DNA of 64,000 bases from Candidatus Paraprevotella stercoravium (GTDB lineage Bacteria; Bacteroidota; Bacteroidia; Bacteroidales; Bacteroidaceae), in NCBI GenBank assembly GCA_944320795.1, contig CALUIU010000004.1, forward strand, positions 1-64,000, in the 5' to 3' direction. Made by a program: the position numbers and the translations under genes. Under the pieces are notes generated by a model. That model was not told the origin of the DNA. It did no database searches and saw only the letters and a list, made by a program, of their open reading frames with translations. This document shows positions 54,427 through 63,800 of the stretch, one piece after another (the stretch's first letter is position 1; each line of letters opens with the position of its first letter).

Positions 54427-55512
54427 TTAGCGGCGCACAAAACCGATCTTCAGGTTGAGCTTGAAATAATAGAGCTTGTTCTCACGCTCCAGATAGCCGT
54501 ACTTGTCTTTGTCGGGAAGCCCCTTCTCCAGACGGGTATGGGTGAACAGATAATCGGCAAACACATCCTTGTCGGACTTCTGATAAACCACCACACGACC
54601 GTCGGCACCGACCATCAGGATACCGGATACGGCACTGTCCCGGCCGGTGTAGATCTTGGCCGGACGGAGTCCCAACGCCAGAGCCACCAGGAACTGCTTC
54701 ATCTTATGGCGGTAATAACCGTGTTTCTGGATCAGCTCCGTCTTGATCTTCAAAGGATTGCGCTCCTCAATCAGGGCGGTCAGCTCGTCAATGCGGGCAA
54801 TCTGGTCCAAGTGGAAGATGCGCAGCATCTCACACAGCACCCGGGGGAAATGCAGATCGATCATGTGCAGGTTGCTGCGGAACACACGGTCGCACACATC
54901 GCTGTACTTGAAGATGCCGCCCATACTCTCGATATACAGCATGCGGCGGGCCACTTCGGCGGGATTGTCGGGATCGTCGGTATAGTTGATCTTGTATACG
55001 GCCGGCTGGGAGAAGCGGATACCGGTCTGCTCCATCTTCAGGTTGGCCGTGCGGCCGCCGTCGAGCAGCGGATCGGTGGCACAGAGGCGCGAATAGATGC
55101 GCAGGCCCACCAGCGGAGCCTCAGGATGCCAGAAAGCCACATACAGATCGGTACGGTCGTCGGTCATGGCCTCCAGATCGTAGATGCGCACGGCATTCAG
55201 AAAGCCTTCCACACCCTCGGGAGCCTCGATCTCCTCATCGTGCACGGTGGACAGGGCTTCCAGAATCATGTCGGCCACCGTAGCGAAATCCTCACGGGGA
55301 AAGCGCTCGTCGATCTCAGCGCCCTGAATGTGAATCTCCTCGGCACCGATCACATAGCGGCGTGTGCCGTCGTGCTCCTGACGCTGCACCAGCGCCACGG
55401 GCAGACGCGCCCCTTCGGTACCTTCGGCGGTACCGGCTGCCAGATATCCTTGCGACAGGATGGTGAAAAACGTATACAGTTCACTCCATTCTCTTCGTGT
55501 AGCGGTCATCAT
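54427..55512 (-). CDS. HpaII-family restriction endonuclease-like protein, possibly inactive
   Basis: 361 aa. The N-terminus (REWSELYTFFTILSQGYLAA) and the C-terminus (FADYLFTHTRLEKG, then LYYFKLNLKIGF) match the pattern remembered for HpaII-type proteins. In the family the core reads roughly GFSIKSxLG with a catalytic Lys; here it is LVGLRIYSRLCATDP, with Tyr140 in place of Lys. Asp residues lie just before (MTDDRTDLYVAF). No DNA methyltransferase is next to it. It may be a domesticated or non-cutting DNA-binding relative. Family call is by eye and needs a profile search. Confidence 0.6.
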   Translation of the reverse strand: MMTATRREWSELYTFFTILSQGYLAAGTAEGTEGARLPVALVQRQEHDGTRRYVIGAEEIHIQGAEIDERFPREDFATVADMILEALSTVHDEEIEAPEGVEGFLNAVRIYDLEAMTDDRTDLYVAFWHPEAPLVGLRIYSRLCATDPLLDGGRTANLKMEQTGIRFSQPAVYKINYTDDPDNPAEVARRMLYIESMGGIFKYSDVCDRVFRSNLHMIDLHFPRVLCEMLRIFHLDQIARIDELTALIEERNPLKIKTELIQKHGYYRHKMKQFLVALALGLRPAKIYTGRDSAVSGILMVGADGRVVVYQKSDKDVFADYLFTHTRLEKGLPDKDKYGYLERENKLYYFKLNLKIGFVRR

Positions 55513-55563
55513 TGTCTTGTCTGTTTCGTTTGGTAAATAACTGTTTTTTTACTGATTTATGTG

Positions 55564-55571
55564 CAAATGTA
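55564..55571 (-). promoter_or_regulatory. -7 box for the HpaII-like gene
   Basis: The minus strand reads TACATTTG, a perfect -7 box, about 50 nt before the ATG at 55512. No -33 match was seen. Confidence 0.45.
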
Positions 55572-55635
55572 ACTATTTATGAGGAAAAAACCTAAAATGG
55601 CTTTTCTTTTCAGAACGAATGAGAATTTTATTATG

Positions 55636-55643
55636 TATATTTG
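55636..55643 (+). promoter_or_regulatory. -7 box of sdaA
   Basis: TATATTTG is a perfect -7 box, 35 nt before the ATG at 55678, and supports this start over the longer open frame from 55579. Confidence 0.5.
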
Positions 55644-55677
55644 CCTGAAAAATAGAACACCAACAAGAAGAGCGTTT

Positions 55678-56904
55678 ATGATTACCATCAAAGAGCTATA
55701 TAGAATAGGACAAGGCCCCTCGAGCAGTCATACCATGGGACCCCGCAAGGCGGCCGAACAGTTTCTGGCAAAGCATCCCGATGCCTGCCGGTTTGAAGTG
55801 ACCCTATACGGCAGCCTGGCAGCTACCGGAAAAGGACATATGACAGATGTGGCCATTCTGGACGTGCTGGGCCAGGAGCGTACGGAAATTACCTGGGAAC
55901 CGAAGACATTCCTGCCCTTCCACCCCAACGGCATGAAATTCCGTGCCCTGGATGCCGAAGGACAAGGCGGAGAACCCTGGACCGTGTTCAGCGTGGGCGG
56001 CGGTGCCCTGGCCGAAGAGGGACAGCAGCAGGTGGACTTTCCGGAAATCTACGAGATGAACTCGGCCACCGAGATCATGAACTGGTGTATCAGTACCGGC
56101 AAGAGTTACTGGGAATATGTGCAGGAATGTGAGGATCCGGATGTGTGGGACTACCTGCGCGAGGTGTGGAGAGTCATGAAAGAGGCCGTGGAATGCGGAC
56201 TGGACAAGGAAGAAGTGCTGCCGGGACCGCTGAACCTGAGAAGAAAGGCCGCCTCATACTTCGTACGTGCCGAAGGCTATCAGTCGTCCATGAAGACCCG
56301 GGGACTGATCTTTGCCTATGCCCTGGCCGTGAGCGAGGAGAACGCGGGCGGAGGCATCATCGTCACCGCGCCGACCTGCGGTTCGTGCGGTGTCCTGCCG
56401 GGTGTGCTCTATCATCTGTACAAATCGCGCAACATGAGCGAGAAGCGCATCATCCGGGCACTGGCCACAGCGGGACTGTTCGGAAACATCGTCAAGAAGA
56501 ACGCGTCGATCTCCGGCGCCGAAGTGGGCTGTCAGGGTGAAGTGGGCGTGGCCTGCGCCATGGCGGCAGCCGCGGCCAACCAGTTGTTCGGCGGCAGTCC
56601 GGCACAGATCGAATACGCGGCGGAGATGGGACTGGAGCATCATCTGGGACTGACCTGCGACCCGGTGTGCGGACTGGTGCAGATTCCTTGTATCGAGCGG
56701 AACGCATATGCGGCAGCCCGGGCCATGGACGCCAATTCGTATGCCATGTTTACCGACGGCACACACCGGGTATCGTTTGACAAGGTGGTGGAAGTGATGA
56801 AGCAGACCGGACATGACCTGCCTTCGCTGTACAAGGAAACGAGCGAGGGCGGACTGGCCCAGAGCTTCAAGCAGATGTGGGACCTGAGAAACCACAAGAT
56901 CTGA
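55678..56904 (+). CDS. sdaA: L-serine ammonia-lyase, single chain, iron-sulfur type
   Basis: 408 aa from MITIKELYRIGQGPSSSHTM. The beta domain (about 1-150) begins with GPSSSHTMGPRKAAEQFL. The alpha domain has FeS-cluster Cys residues in TAPTCGSCGVLPG, GLTCDPVCGLVQIPC, and neighbours. It turns L-serine into pyruvate and ammonia. The gene converges on the phosphatase gene and ends before a very strong hairpin. Confidence 0.95.
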   Translation: MITIKELYRIGQGPSSSHTMGPRKAAEQFLAKHPDACRFEVTLYGSLAATGKGHMTDVAILDVLGQERTEITWEPKTFLPFHPNGMKFRALDAEGQGGEPWTVFSVGGGALAEEGQQQVDFPEIYEMNSATEIMNWCISTGKSYWEYVQECEDPDVWDYLREVWRVMKEAVECGLDKEEVLPGPLNLRRKAASYFVRAEGYQSSMKTRGLIFAYALAVSEENAGGGIIVTAPTCGSCGVLPGVLYHLYKSRNMSEKRIIRALATAGLFGNIVKKNASISGAEVGCQGEVGVACAMAAAAANQLFGGSPAQIEYAAEMGLEHHLGLTCDPVCGLVQIPCIERNAYAAARAMDANSYAMFTDGTHRVSFDKVVEVMKQTGHDLPSLYKETSEGGLAQSFKQMWDLRNHKI

Positions 56905-56927
56905 AAAAGGAAACCTGATACAGAAAA

Positions 56928-56985
56928 CCAATAAAGAACGCTCCCCTCTCCGGATGCTGCCGGAGAGGGGAGCGTTCTTTATTGG
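56928..56985. terminator. Bidirectional terminator, 26-bp perfect stem
   Basis: 56928-56953 and 56960-56985 are perfect complements around the loop atgctg. Key stem core is CTCCCCTCTCCGG with a TTCTTTATT-type run outside. It separates convergent sdaA and the phosphatase gene, ending right at the phosphatase stop codon. Confidence 0.92.
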
Positions 56986-57486
56986 TCAGCGCTGCAGGTA
57001 TTCCAGCAGGCCTGCACAGGCATCTTCCAGCAGATCGAGCACCCGCTCGAAACCCTGGTCGCCGCCATAATAGGGATCGGGCACATGATCCGCACCGGGA
57101 TGGTTGCGGCAGAAATCGGTCATGCGGAACAGCTTGCGCTCTTCCTCCACTCCCGGAGCCCGGTCGCGCAGGGCATCCATATTGCTCTCGTCCATACCGA
57201 TGATCATATCAAAATCAAAAAAGTCCTGATAGGTCACAGGGCGGGAACGGTGCGTCAGTTCATAACCGCGGCGGGCGGCATGCAGACGCATACGGGAATC
57301 GGGCAGATCGCCCTGATGGTAATTGCTGATACCGGCCGAATCGAGCACAAACTCCGATTCCAGACCGGCCTTTCGGACCACCTGGCGCATCACCTCCTCG
57401 GCAGAAGCGGAACGGCAGATATTTCCAAGACAGACAAACAGGATTCTATGTTTCCGGTTATTATCCAACGAATGATTATCTTTCAT
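56986..57486 (-). CDS. Low-molecular-weight protein-tyrosine phosphatase
   Basis: 166 aa. The P-loop is ILFVCLGNICRSASAEEVM (C-x5-R-S), and the general acid is in VPDPYYGGDQGFERVLD. The family removes phosphate from tyrosine, and in other bacteria partners with Wzc-type kinases; here it is far from wzc (about 41 kb), so this link is only possible. Its first 11 residues precede the core and may be dispensable. Confidence 0.95.
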   Translation of the reverse strand: MKDNHSLDNNRKHRILFVCLGNICRSASAEEVMRQVVRKAGLESEFVLDSAGISNYHQGDLPDSRMRLHAARRGYELTHRSRPVTYQDFFDFDMIIGMDESNMDALRDRAPGVEEERKLFRMTDFCRNHPGADHVPDPYYGGDQGFERVLDLLEDACAGLLEYLQR

Positions 57487-57520
57487 GATTATTTCGGTTT
57501 ACATAACACTTCAGTCGCTG

Positions 57521-57549
57521 CAAAAATAGCAAATTTATGGATAATACAA
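57521..57549 (-). promoter_or_regulatory. Promoter of the phosphatase gene
   Basis: On the minus strand TTG (57547-57549) and TATTTTTG (57521-57528) are 18 nt apart. Confidence 0.55.
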
Positions 57550-57594
57550 CCCATAAATGCATATAGAAGCGATATACCTTTATGAAGAATTGCT

Positions 57595-57716
57595 TATCTT
57601 TGTATCCAGACACAAAACATATACCTGATTATCTAATATTTTAAAACCAAAATATCATGAAAAAGTATCTGTATCAGTTTTTTTATTGTACGGTAAAAGT
57701 AAACTCTCCGTTACAT
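57595..57716 (+). other. Orphan promoter and start codon without a gene
   Basis: TATCTTTG (57595-57602) is a perfect plus-strand -7 box. An ATG at 57657 begins a typical signal-like start (MKKYLYQFFYCTVKV) but the frame stops after about 22 codons and runs into the 3' end of the minus-strand lipoprotein gene. This may be the left-over front of a deleted gene. Confidence 0.35.
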
Positions 57717-58189
57717 TCGCCATAGGTGGCACCCGAACTACCGATAATGCTTCCGCTGTAACCCAGACCGGGAGACGTCAGCGATCCGCTGTAGGCCTCT
57801 CCCTGACCGGAAAACTTGTAACGGGCATAGAAGGTCACCTTGTAAGTACCGGTACGGGCATCTGGCGCCAGCTTGTAACCCAGCACCGGATCGGACGGCT
57901 GATGGTCGTAAATGAGTTCCTGCTTCTGGGTGCAGACCACAGAATCATAGCTGTCGGTAATGGTCCACTGATAATAGGTTCCGTTGAGCAGGGTACCTTT
58001 GGACAGCTGTTTCGCCGTAATCGTGATGGAATCGTTCGGTGCCGGAGCGGCCGGATCAATCAGGAAACCGGCAAAGGTAGGCATCCGGGAGGTGTAATCC
58101 TTCTCCTCACAGGAAGTAAAGGCGGCCAGCAGGGTAACACCGGCAAACGCGGAGAGCAGTCCCCGCATCAAATTCTTGTTCTTACGCAT
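57683..58189 (-). CDS. Hypothetical lipoprotein
   Basis: 168 aa. The signal peptide ends in a lipobox-like LLAAFTSC. The mature part is rich in beta strands and Ser/Gly/Tyr (SITITAKQLSKGTLLNGTY, then GTYKVTFYARYKFSG), like an immunoglobulin-type or adhesin-like small domain; no family was recognised. Its start overlaps the maf stop by 8 nt, so it is probably co-expressed with maf. Confidence 0.7.
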   Translation of the reverse strand: MRKNKNLMRGLLSAFAGVTLLAAFTSCEEKDYTSRMPTFAGFLIDPAAPAPNDSITITAKQLSKGTLLNGTYYQWTITDSYDSVVCTQKQELIYDHQPSDPVLGYKLAPDARTGTYKVTFYARYKFSGQGEAYSGSLTSPGLGYSGSIIGSSGATYGECNGEFTFTVQ

Positions 58190-58817
58190 AGTCTTTCTTA
58201 TTTTGTTTTGTTGTTTTGTTCTGGGTCGGATACCCCGGAAAGGTTTTCAGTTCCTGATACAGACGCTGTACGGGAAGTCCCATCACATTGAAGTAGGAAC
58301 CGTGGATACCGGTGACGCCCACAAAACCGATCCATTCCTGAATGCCGTAGGAACCGGCTTTGTCAAAGGGACGGTAATGATCGACGTAATAGGCAATCTC
58401 TTCCTCAGCAAGAGCGGCAAAGGTCACTTCGGTGGTCACCGAAAAGGAACGGAGATGCTCCCGGCTCTGAAGGGTCACGCCGGTGATCACCTGATGGGTG
58501 CGTCCGGACAGGGCACGCAGCATGGCACAGGCTTCATCCCGGTCGTGCGGCTTGCCAAACACCCGGCCGTCAATATACACAATGGTATCGGCGGTGATGA
58601 GCAGTTCGTCCGCGGCCAGGGTGGCACGGTAGGCGCGGGCCTTGGCCGAAGCGATATAGACAGCGATTTCCGGACCGGAAAGGCCGTCGGGGTAAGATTC
58701 GTCGATACCCGGAATCACCCGTGTCTCGAACGTAAGCCCCAGTCCCGCCAACAGTTCCCGGCGGCGGGGCGAATTGCTGGCCAGAATCATCCGGTAAGCA
58801 GATAAGTGTGCGAACAT
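58182..58817 (-). CDS. maf: Maf-family nucleotide pyrophosphatase
   Basis: 211 aa from the ATG at 58817; the frame opens eight codons earlier with TTG. MILASNSPRRRELLAGLGL is the Maf signature, with ITADTIVYIDGRVFGKP and GSYGIQEWIGFVGVTGIHG further on. Known members hydrolyse non-canonical or canonical NTPs (dTTP/UTP or m7GTP) and may act in housecleaning. It is in an operon with the KdsC-like gene. Confidence 0.95.
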   Translation of the reverse strand: MFAHLSAYRMILASNSPRRRELLAGLGLTFETRVIPGIDESYPDGLSGPEIAVYIASAKARAYRATLAADELLITADTIVYIDGRVFGKPHDRDEACAMLRALSGRTHQVITGVTLQSREHLRSFSVTTEVTFAALAEEEIAYYVDHYRPFDKAGSYGIQEWIGFVGVTGIHGSYFNVMGLPVQRLYQELKTFPGYPTQNKTTKQNKKDYA

Positions 58818-58868
58818 ATGATTTTCTTGAAGTAATGACAATATTTTTAAACCGGTTCAGAGGACGGC

Positions 58869-59387
58869 TCACCAGCCGAAGGCCTCAGGATCGCTCATCC
58901 ATTTGTGCTGGGCACGGAGTACCTGCTCGATGACGTCACGCCCGCAACCTTCCCCACCGGCACAATGGGAGATATACAGGGATATGGAACGGATTTCGGG
59001 CGCCGCGTCCGACGGGCAGCAGGGACAGCCGCAGCGGGACAGCACCTCGTAGTCGGGAATGTCATCGCCCATGTAGAGCACTTCCTCGTCACGAAGACCG
59101 TATTTCTCGAGAAAAGCCTCGTAGGTGTTGATCTTCACGGCGCATCCCATATAGACATCGGGCACACCCAGTCCCTCATAACGCCGGCGCACGGCCGCCG
59201 AACGCCCCCCGGTGATGATGGCCACATGAAGCCCCATCCGGACTGCCAGCTGAATCGCATAGCCGTCCTTGATATTCACCGTACGCATCGGTTCGCCCTC
59301 GGGATGAAGCACGATGGTCTGACCGCTCAGCACACCGTCCACATCAAAGGCCAGGGCCTTGATTTTCTTCAGGTCGTAATTGATCAT
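58869..59387 (-). CDS. KdsC-like HAD phosphatase
   Basis: 172 aa. The HAD nucleophile is in [17 protein letters not shown], motif II in [19 protein letters not shown], and motif IV in [13 protein letters not shown]. KdsC removes phosphate from Kdo-8-phosphate in lipid A-core synthesis; its small cap-less form fits. It overlaps the upstream DUF2520 gene by four bases (ATGA). Confidence 0.92.
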   Translation of the reverse strand: MINYDLKKIKALAFDVDGVLSGQTIVLHPEGEPMRTVNIKDGYAIQLAVRMGLHVAIITGGRSAAVRRRYEGLGVPDVYMGCAVKINTYEAFLEKYGLRDEEVLYMGDDIPDYEVLSRCGCPCCPSDAAPEIRSISLYISHCAGGEGCGRDVIEQVLRAQHKWMSDPEAFGW

Positions 59388-60193
59388 ATTGACTGTTTTT
59401 CGGAATTTTGTTTCTGAGCCTCTTCATGAATGCTCCGGCTCATGAGTTCATAAATATCGTGACAGAGCGGACGGTCCTGCAACTGGGCCAGCTGGGCGTC
59501 GAGCACATTGCGGTCGTAGCGCACGGCCGGACCGGTCTGGGCCTCGGCAGGTGACAGACGATGCACCTTGGCCGCCGTCTCGTCAATCAGAGGCAACAGG
59601 GCCTCGAAAGGAATTCCCTCCTCGGCCAGCAGATTGCCGGCAAGCGTATAGCAGTGGTTCACAAAATTACAGGCAAAGACCGCCGAGAGATGAAGCTTGC
59701 GGCGGGCAGACGACGTGAGGGAATATACCCGGGCAGACACCGACGAGGCCAGTGCCGTCAGTTCGGCGGCAAAAGCCGGTGACGAGGCTTCCAGAAAAAG
59801 AGGTACCGCACGCATATCGAGCGGACGGCCGTGCGAGAAGGTCTGCAGCGGATAGAAGACACCATAACGGCTCAACCCCAGTCCCTCGAACACAGACAAA
59901 GGGATGCTGCCGGCCGTATGCAGGAAAGCGCCGGCACCGCAGCGGGGAGCCAGAGCGGCGACCAGTTCCGGAAGGACGGCGTCCTTGACCGAAAAGAAAT
60001 AATAGTCGGCATCGGAAACCACGGACGACAGGTCGGTGGTAAAGGAAGCTTGCAGCATACCGGCCAGCGCCGCGGCGGAAGCTTCGGTACGGCTGTATAC
60101 CTGAAGGGTTTTCAGTCCGGCTCCGGCCAGAGCGGGTGCCAGATGTGTGGCGACGCGCCCGGCACCGATCCATACGATTGTTTTCTGCTCCAT
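59384..60193 (-). CDS. Rossmann-like and DUF2520 domain protein
   Basis: 269 aa from [20 protein letters not shown]. The N-terminal NAD(P)-type fold (about 1-120) is followed by a helical DUF2520 domain (about 130-260; [20 protein letters not shown]). The arrangement resembles pyrroline-5-carboxylate reductase-like proteins, but no activity is established. It sits between nitroreductase and kdsC-like genes with short gaps. Confidence 0.88.
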   Translation of the reverse strand: MEQKTIVWIGAGRVATHLAPALAGAGLKTLQVYSRTEASAAALAGMLQASFTTDLSSVVSDADYYFFSVKDAVLPELVAALAPRCGAGAFLHTAGSIPLSVFEGLGLSRYGVFYPLQTFSHGRPLDMRAVPLFLEASSPAFAAELTALASSVSARVYSLTSSARRKLHLSAVFACNFVNHCYTLAGNLLAEEGIPFEALLPLIDETAAKVHRLSPAEAQTGPAVRYDRNVLDAQLAQLQDRPLCHDIYELMSRSIHEEAQKQNSEKQSI

Positions 60194-60197
60194 AATC

Positions 60198-60752
60198 CTA
60201 CACTCCGGTTTCCGCGTCGGACGACGCATAATGATTCAGATGGACCTTGTCCCATTTCAGACTCTCGGGATCGAAGGGAGAGCGCTCCCGGGCCTTATGT
60301 CCCAGAGCGACCAGGGAAAGTACCCGCAAATGATCGGGGATCTGCAGCAGGCGGCGCACCTCATCCTCGGCAGAAGCGCCCCCGGCCGTATGGCGGTTAC
60401 GGATCTGCACCCAACAGGCACCCAGACCGCAGTCCTCGGCCTGAAGCAACAAATAAGTGGTGGCTACGGAAGCGTCCTCCACCCAGACATCGCTGACGGA
60501 AGGATCGGCCAGCACCGCCACGGCGGCACGGGCTTCGGCCAGCATGGCGGCCCCGTGCTCCTTGCAGCCGGCCAGCTGCCGCAGCAGGCCACGGTCGTCG
60601 ATCACGACAAACTGCCAGCAGCAGGTGCCCTTGGAAGAAGGAGCCATCAGCGCGGTACCGATCAGAGCGGCCACCTCATCCTGGGTGAGTTCCTGCTCCG
60701 TAAAACGGCGTATACTCCGGCGGCGGGCCGCCAGATCATAGAAATGACTCAT
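60198..60752 (-). CDS. Nitroreductase-family protein
   Basis: 184 aa from MSHFYDLAARRRSIRRF; the longer frame opens at 60818 over the promoter. RRRSIRRFTEQELTQDEV binds the FMN phosphate, APSSKGTCCWQFVVIDD is typical, and LLLQAEDCGLGACWVQIRN fits the family. It reduces quinones, nitro groups or related compounds with NAD(P)H. It leads the operon running to maf. Confidence 0.92.
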   Translation of the reverse strand: MSHFYDLAARRRSIRRFTEQELTQDEVAALIGTALMAPSSKGTCCWQFVVIDDRGLLRQLAGCKEHGAAMLAEARAAVAVLADPSVSDVWVEDASVATTYLLLQAEDCGLGACWVQIRNRHTAGGASAEDEVRRLLQIPDHLRVLSLVALGHKARERSPFDPESLKWDKVHLNHYASSDAETGV

Positions 60753-60788
60753 ATTTATATAGGCTTTATTTTTACCAAAAGAACGTAT

Positions 60789-60796
60789 CAAAGATA
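60789..60796 (-). promoter_or_regulatory. -7 box of the nitroreductase-DUF2520-kdsC-maf operon
   Basis: The minus strand reads TATCTTTG, a perfect -7 box, 36 nt before the ATG at 60752. Confidence 0.55.
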
Positions 60797-60920
60797 GAAA
60801 AGATTCTTTAGAGAACACAGGTTTTTTGAGAAAATACTGAAAAATACCGCCGAAAAAGCATACAGCATATACAAAAAAAGCCTTATTTTACGTTCTCTTA
60901 GAAATTAACGGATTAAAATT

Positions 60921-63332
60921 GTGAAAGAAAAACAGAGCAGACACTACTTTTTACAAAGTATCTTATGGGGATGGCTCCTGCTGCTGGCCACCGGACTGCA
61001 CGCCCAAGAACAGGTAAGCCTGTCGGGACGGGTGCTGGACGAGGAGCAGACACCGCTGGCCTTTGTCACCGTCAAGGTGGAAGGACAACTGGCAGGAGGA
61101 ACCACCGACCTGGACGGAAAATATAAGTTCACATTCCAGACCGCCGATACGGTGGTGATCACCTATCAGATGATGGGATTCCAGAAACGCACCAAGAAAC
61201 TGGTACGGCCGCAGGGAAAACTCACCCTGAATATCGTGATGAAACCGGTGAGCCTGAACCTGGAAGGAGTGACCGTCAAGGAGGTGCGCCGACAGCTGGG
61301 CACCACCCAGCAGCTGGATGCGGCGAAGCTGAAACAGCTGCCTTCGACCACCGGAAATGCCGTGGAGGAGCTGGTGGCCACCCAGGCGGGCGTGAGCACG
61401 CACAACGAACTGAGCTCCCAATATAATGTACGCGGAGGAAGCTTTGACGAAAACAGTGTATACATCAACGGCGTGGAGGTATACCGCCCGCTGCTGATCA
61501 GTTCGGGACAACAGGAAGGACTGAGTGTGATCAACAGCGATATGGTGGAAAAGATCAATTTCTCGGCCGGAGGATTCGAGGCGCAGTATGGCGACAAGAT
61601 GTCATCGGTGCTGGACATCACGTACCGGAAACCGGAACGCAACGAGGCGAAAGCGGCCCTGAGCCTGCTGGGCGGAAGCGTATACGCGGGCCTGAAAATG
61701 AAGAAGCTGACCATGACCCACGGCATCCGCTACAAGACCAACCAGTATCTGCTGGGATCGCTGGAAACGAAGGGGGAATACAACCCGAGTTTTCTGGACT
61801 ACCAGACCTATCTGAGCTGGCAACCCAACAAAAAATGGTCGATAGACGTGATCGGCAATATCTCGCAGAACAAATATAACTTTATTCCCGCCAACCGGAG
61901 CACCAACTTCGGTACCATGCAGGACGTGAAATCGTTTCAGGTGTATTTCGACGGACAGGAAAAGGATCTGTTCCGCACCTTCTTCGGTACGTTCAGCGTG
62001 AGCCGGAATCTGGGTGAAAAACACAAGCTGAGCCTGTTGGGATCGGCATTCCTGACCCAGGAACGGGAGACCTATGACATTCAGGGACAGTACTGGCTGA
62101 GCGAAACGAATACCAGCGAGCAGCTGGGCGTGGGCACCTATCTGGAACACGCGCGCAATTACCTGAACGCCAACGTGAAGAGTCTGAAACTGGTGTACGA
62201 CGGAAAAGCCGGTAACCACCAGATACGGAGCGGCATCACCTGGAAAAACGAGACCATCCGGGAGAAATCCAAGGAATGGGAGATGCGCGACTCTTCGGGC
62301 TATTCCATCCCGCACGACCCCACCCGACTGCAACTGATCTACAGCCTGCGCTCCCCGGAGCTGACCCTGACGAGCAACCGCATGGAACTGTTTGCCCAGG
62401 ATACCTGGCGCTTTGAGCACCGGAGCGGCGTGTTCTCGCTGAACTACGGCGCACGCCTGAGCTACTGGAACTGGAACAGGGAATGGCTGTTCAGTCCGCG
62501 GGTATCGCTGGGTTATGTGCCGGCATGGAACGACAACTTCACCTTCCGTCTGGCCACAGGTATCTATTACCAGGCACCGTTCTTCAAGGAACTGCGGGAC
62601 ACGACCACCGTGGACGGTACCACCTATGTGTCGCTGAACCGCAACATCCGCTCGCCGCGCTCCGTACAGGTGGTGCTGGGAGGAGACTACAAGTTCAAGA
62701 TGCGCGAACGGCTGTTCAAGCTGACAGCCGAGGTATACTACAAGGCACTGAGCCGCATCAACCCGTATAATGTGGACAATGTGCGGGTGGTGTACTACGG
62801 ACAGAACATCGGAAAAGGATACACCGCCGGAGTGGATCTGAAACTCTTCGGCGAATTCATCGAAGGCACGGACTCCTGGATCAGCCTGAGCCTGATGAAG
62901 GCCCAACAGACCATCAACGGGCACAGCATGCCGCAGCCTACCGACCAGCGCTATAACGTGAACTTCTTCTTTACGGACTTCTTCCCGGGAAGCACACGCT
63001 GGCAGATGAACCTGAAAGCCTCGATTGCCGGCGGACTGCCTTTCGGACCGCCCCATACGGGACTGGAACGGCAGGTGTTCCGGGCTCCGGCCTACAAGCG
63101 TGTGGATATCGGTATGAGCTATCGCCTGCTGAACAACGAGGACCGGCAGAACCCGCACAAATGGGCACGCCCCTTCCGCAACATCTGGCTGGGACTGGAC
63201 GGATTCAACATCCTGGACATCAGCAACGTGAGTTCCTACTATTGGGTGACCGACGTGACCAACCAGCAATATGCCGTGCCGAACTATCTGACCGGAAGAC
63301 AGATCAATTTCCGCATCCTGTTGGAACTGTAA
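60921..63332 (+). CDS. TonB-dependent receptor with carboxypeptidase-regulatory-like domain
   Basis: 803 aa starting with GTG. The signal peptide ends LLLLATGLHAQ. It has a CarboxypepD_reg-like domain (about 30-115; VSLSGRVLDEEQTPLAFVTV), a plug domain (about 120-235; QYNVRGGSFDENSVYINGVE) and a 22-strand-type barrel to the C-terminal FRILLEL. It imports an unknown ligand across the outer membrane. No SusD-like gene is adjacent, so it is not a Sus pair. A bidirectional terminator follows. Confidence 0.92.
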   Translation: MKEKQSRHYFLQSILWGWLLLLATGLHAQEQVSLSGRVLDEEQTPLAFVTVKVEGQLAGGTTDLDGKYKFTFQTADTVVITYQMMGFQKRTKKLVRPQGKLTLNIVMKPVSLNLEGVTVKEVRRQLGTTQQLDAAKLKQLPSTTGNAVEELVATQAGVSTHNELSSQYNVRGGSFDENSVYINGVEVYRPLLISSGQQEGLSVINSDMVEKINFSAGGFEAQYGDKMSSVLDITYRKPERNEAKAALSLLGGSVYAGLKMKKLTMTHGIRYKTNQYLLGSLETKGEYNPSFLDYQTYLSWQPNKKWSIDVIGNISQNKYNFIPANRSTNFGTMQDVKSFQVYFDGQEKDLFRTFFGTFSVSRNLGEKHKLSLLGSAFLTQERETYDIQGQYWLSETNTSEQLGVGTYLEHARNYLNANVKSLKLVYDGKAGNHQIRSGITWKNETIREKSKEWEMRDSSGYSIPHDPTRLQLIYSLRSPELTLTSNRMELFAQDTWRFEHRSGVFSLNYGARLSYWNWNREWLFSPRVSLGYVPAWNDNFTFRLATGIYYQAPFFKELRDTTTVDGTTYVSLNRNIRSPRSVQVVLGGDYKFKMRERLFKLTAEVYYKALSRINPYNVDNVRVVYYGQNIGKGYTAGVDLKLFGEFIEGTDSWISLSLMKAQQTINGHSMPQPTDQRYNVNFFFTDFFPGSTRWQMNLKASIAGGLPFGPPHTGLERQVFRAPAYKRVDIGMSYRLLNNEDRQNPHKWARPFRNIWLGLDGFNILDISNVSSYYWVTDVTNQQYAVPNYLTGRQINFRILLEL

Positions 63333-63350
63333 CACCGGAAAAAAGACAAA

Positions 63351-63396
63351 AAAAAGAGCTATATTCCCCACAACGGGCGGAATATAGCTCTTTTTT
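63351..63396. terminator. Bidirectional terminator between the receptor and panD genes
   Basis: AAAAAGAGCTATATTCC (63351-63367) and GGAATATAGCTCTTTTT (63379-63395) are perfect 17-bp arms, with T runs on both strands. Confidence 0.93.
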
Positions 63397-63433
63397 AAAA
63401 CGGGTTCCTGCCGGACCGGACACTGCCGGCCGG

Positions 63434-63787
63434 TTAACGGACCACCTTATTGGTCGTGGAGTCGGGGAACACCACCGTAGGGGTGAAATGCCGCGCCTCC
63501 TCAAAATCCATCAGCGCATAGGAAATGATAATGCAGATATCACCGACCTGTACCTTGCGGGCAGCCGCTCCGTTCAGACAGATACAGCCGGAACCGCGCT
63601 CTCCCTTGATAATATAGGTCTCGAAACGCTCTCCGTTGTTGTTGTTCACAATCTGTACCTTCTCACCGGCAATCATATTGGCCGCATCCAGCAGATCCTC
63701 GTCGATGGTGATACTGCCCATGTAGTTCAGATTCGCTTCCGTCACCCGCACGCAATGCAGTTTGGACTTCAAAACTTCAATCATCAT
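63434..63787 (-). CDS. panD: Aspartate 1-decarboxylase
   Basis: 117 aa from [20 protein letters not shown] (the frame opens earlier). The self-cleavage Gly-Ser is in [15 protein letters not shown], which generates the pyruvoyl cofactor. [19 protein letters not shown] is also typical. It makes beta-alanine from aspartate for pantothenate. It lies 13 nt after panC. Confidence 0.96.
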   Translation of the reverse strand: MMIEVLKSKLHCVRVTEANLNYMGSITIDEDLLDAANMIAGEKVQIVNNNNGERFETYIIKGERGSGCICLNGAAARKVQVGDICIIISYALMDFEEARHFTPTVVFPDSTTNKVVR

Positions 63788-63800
63788 AACGCGCTCTTCC

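Noticed and set aside
61602..63371. Minus-strand open frame of 589 codons
   Set aside because: Antisense to the TonB-dependent receptor barrel.
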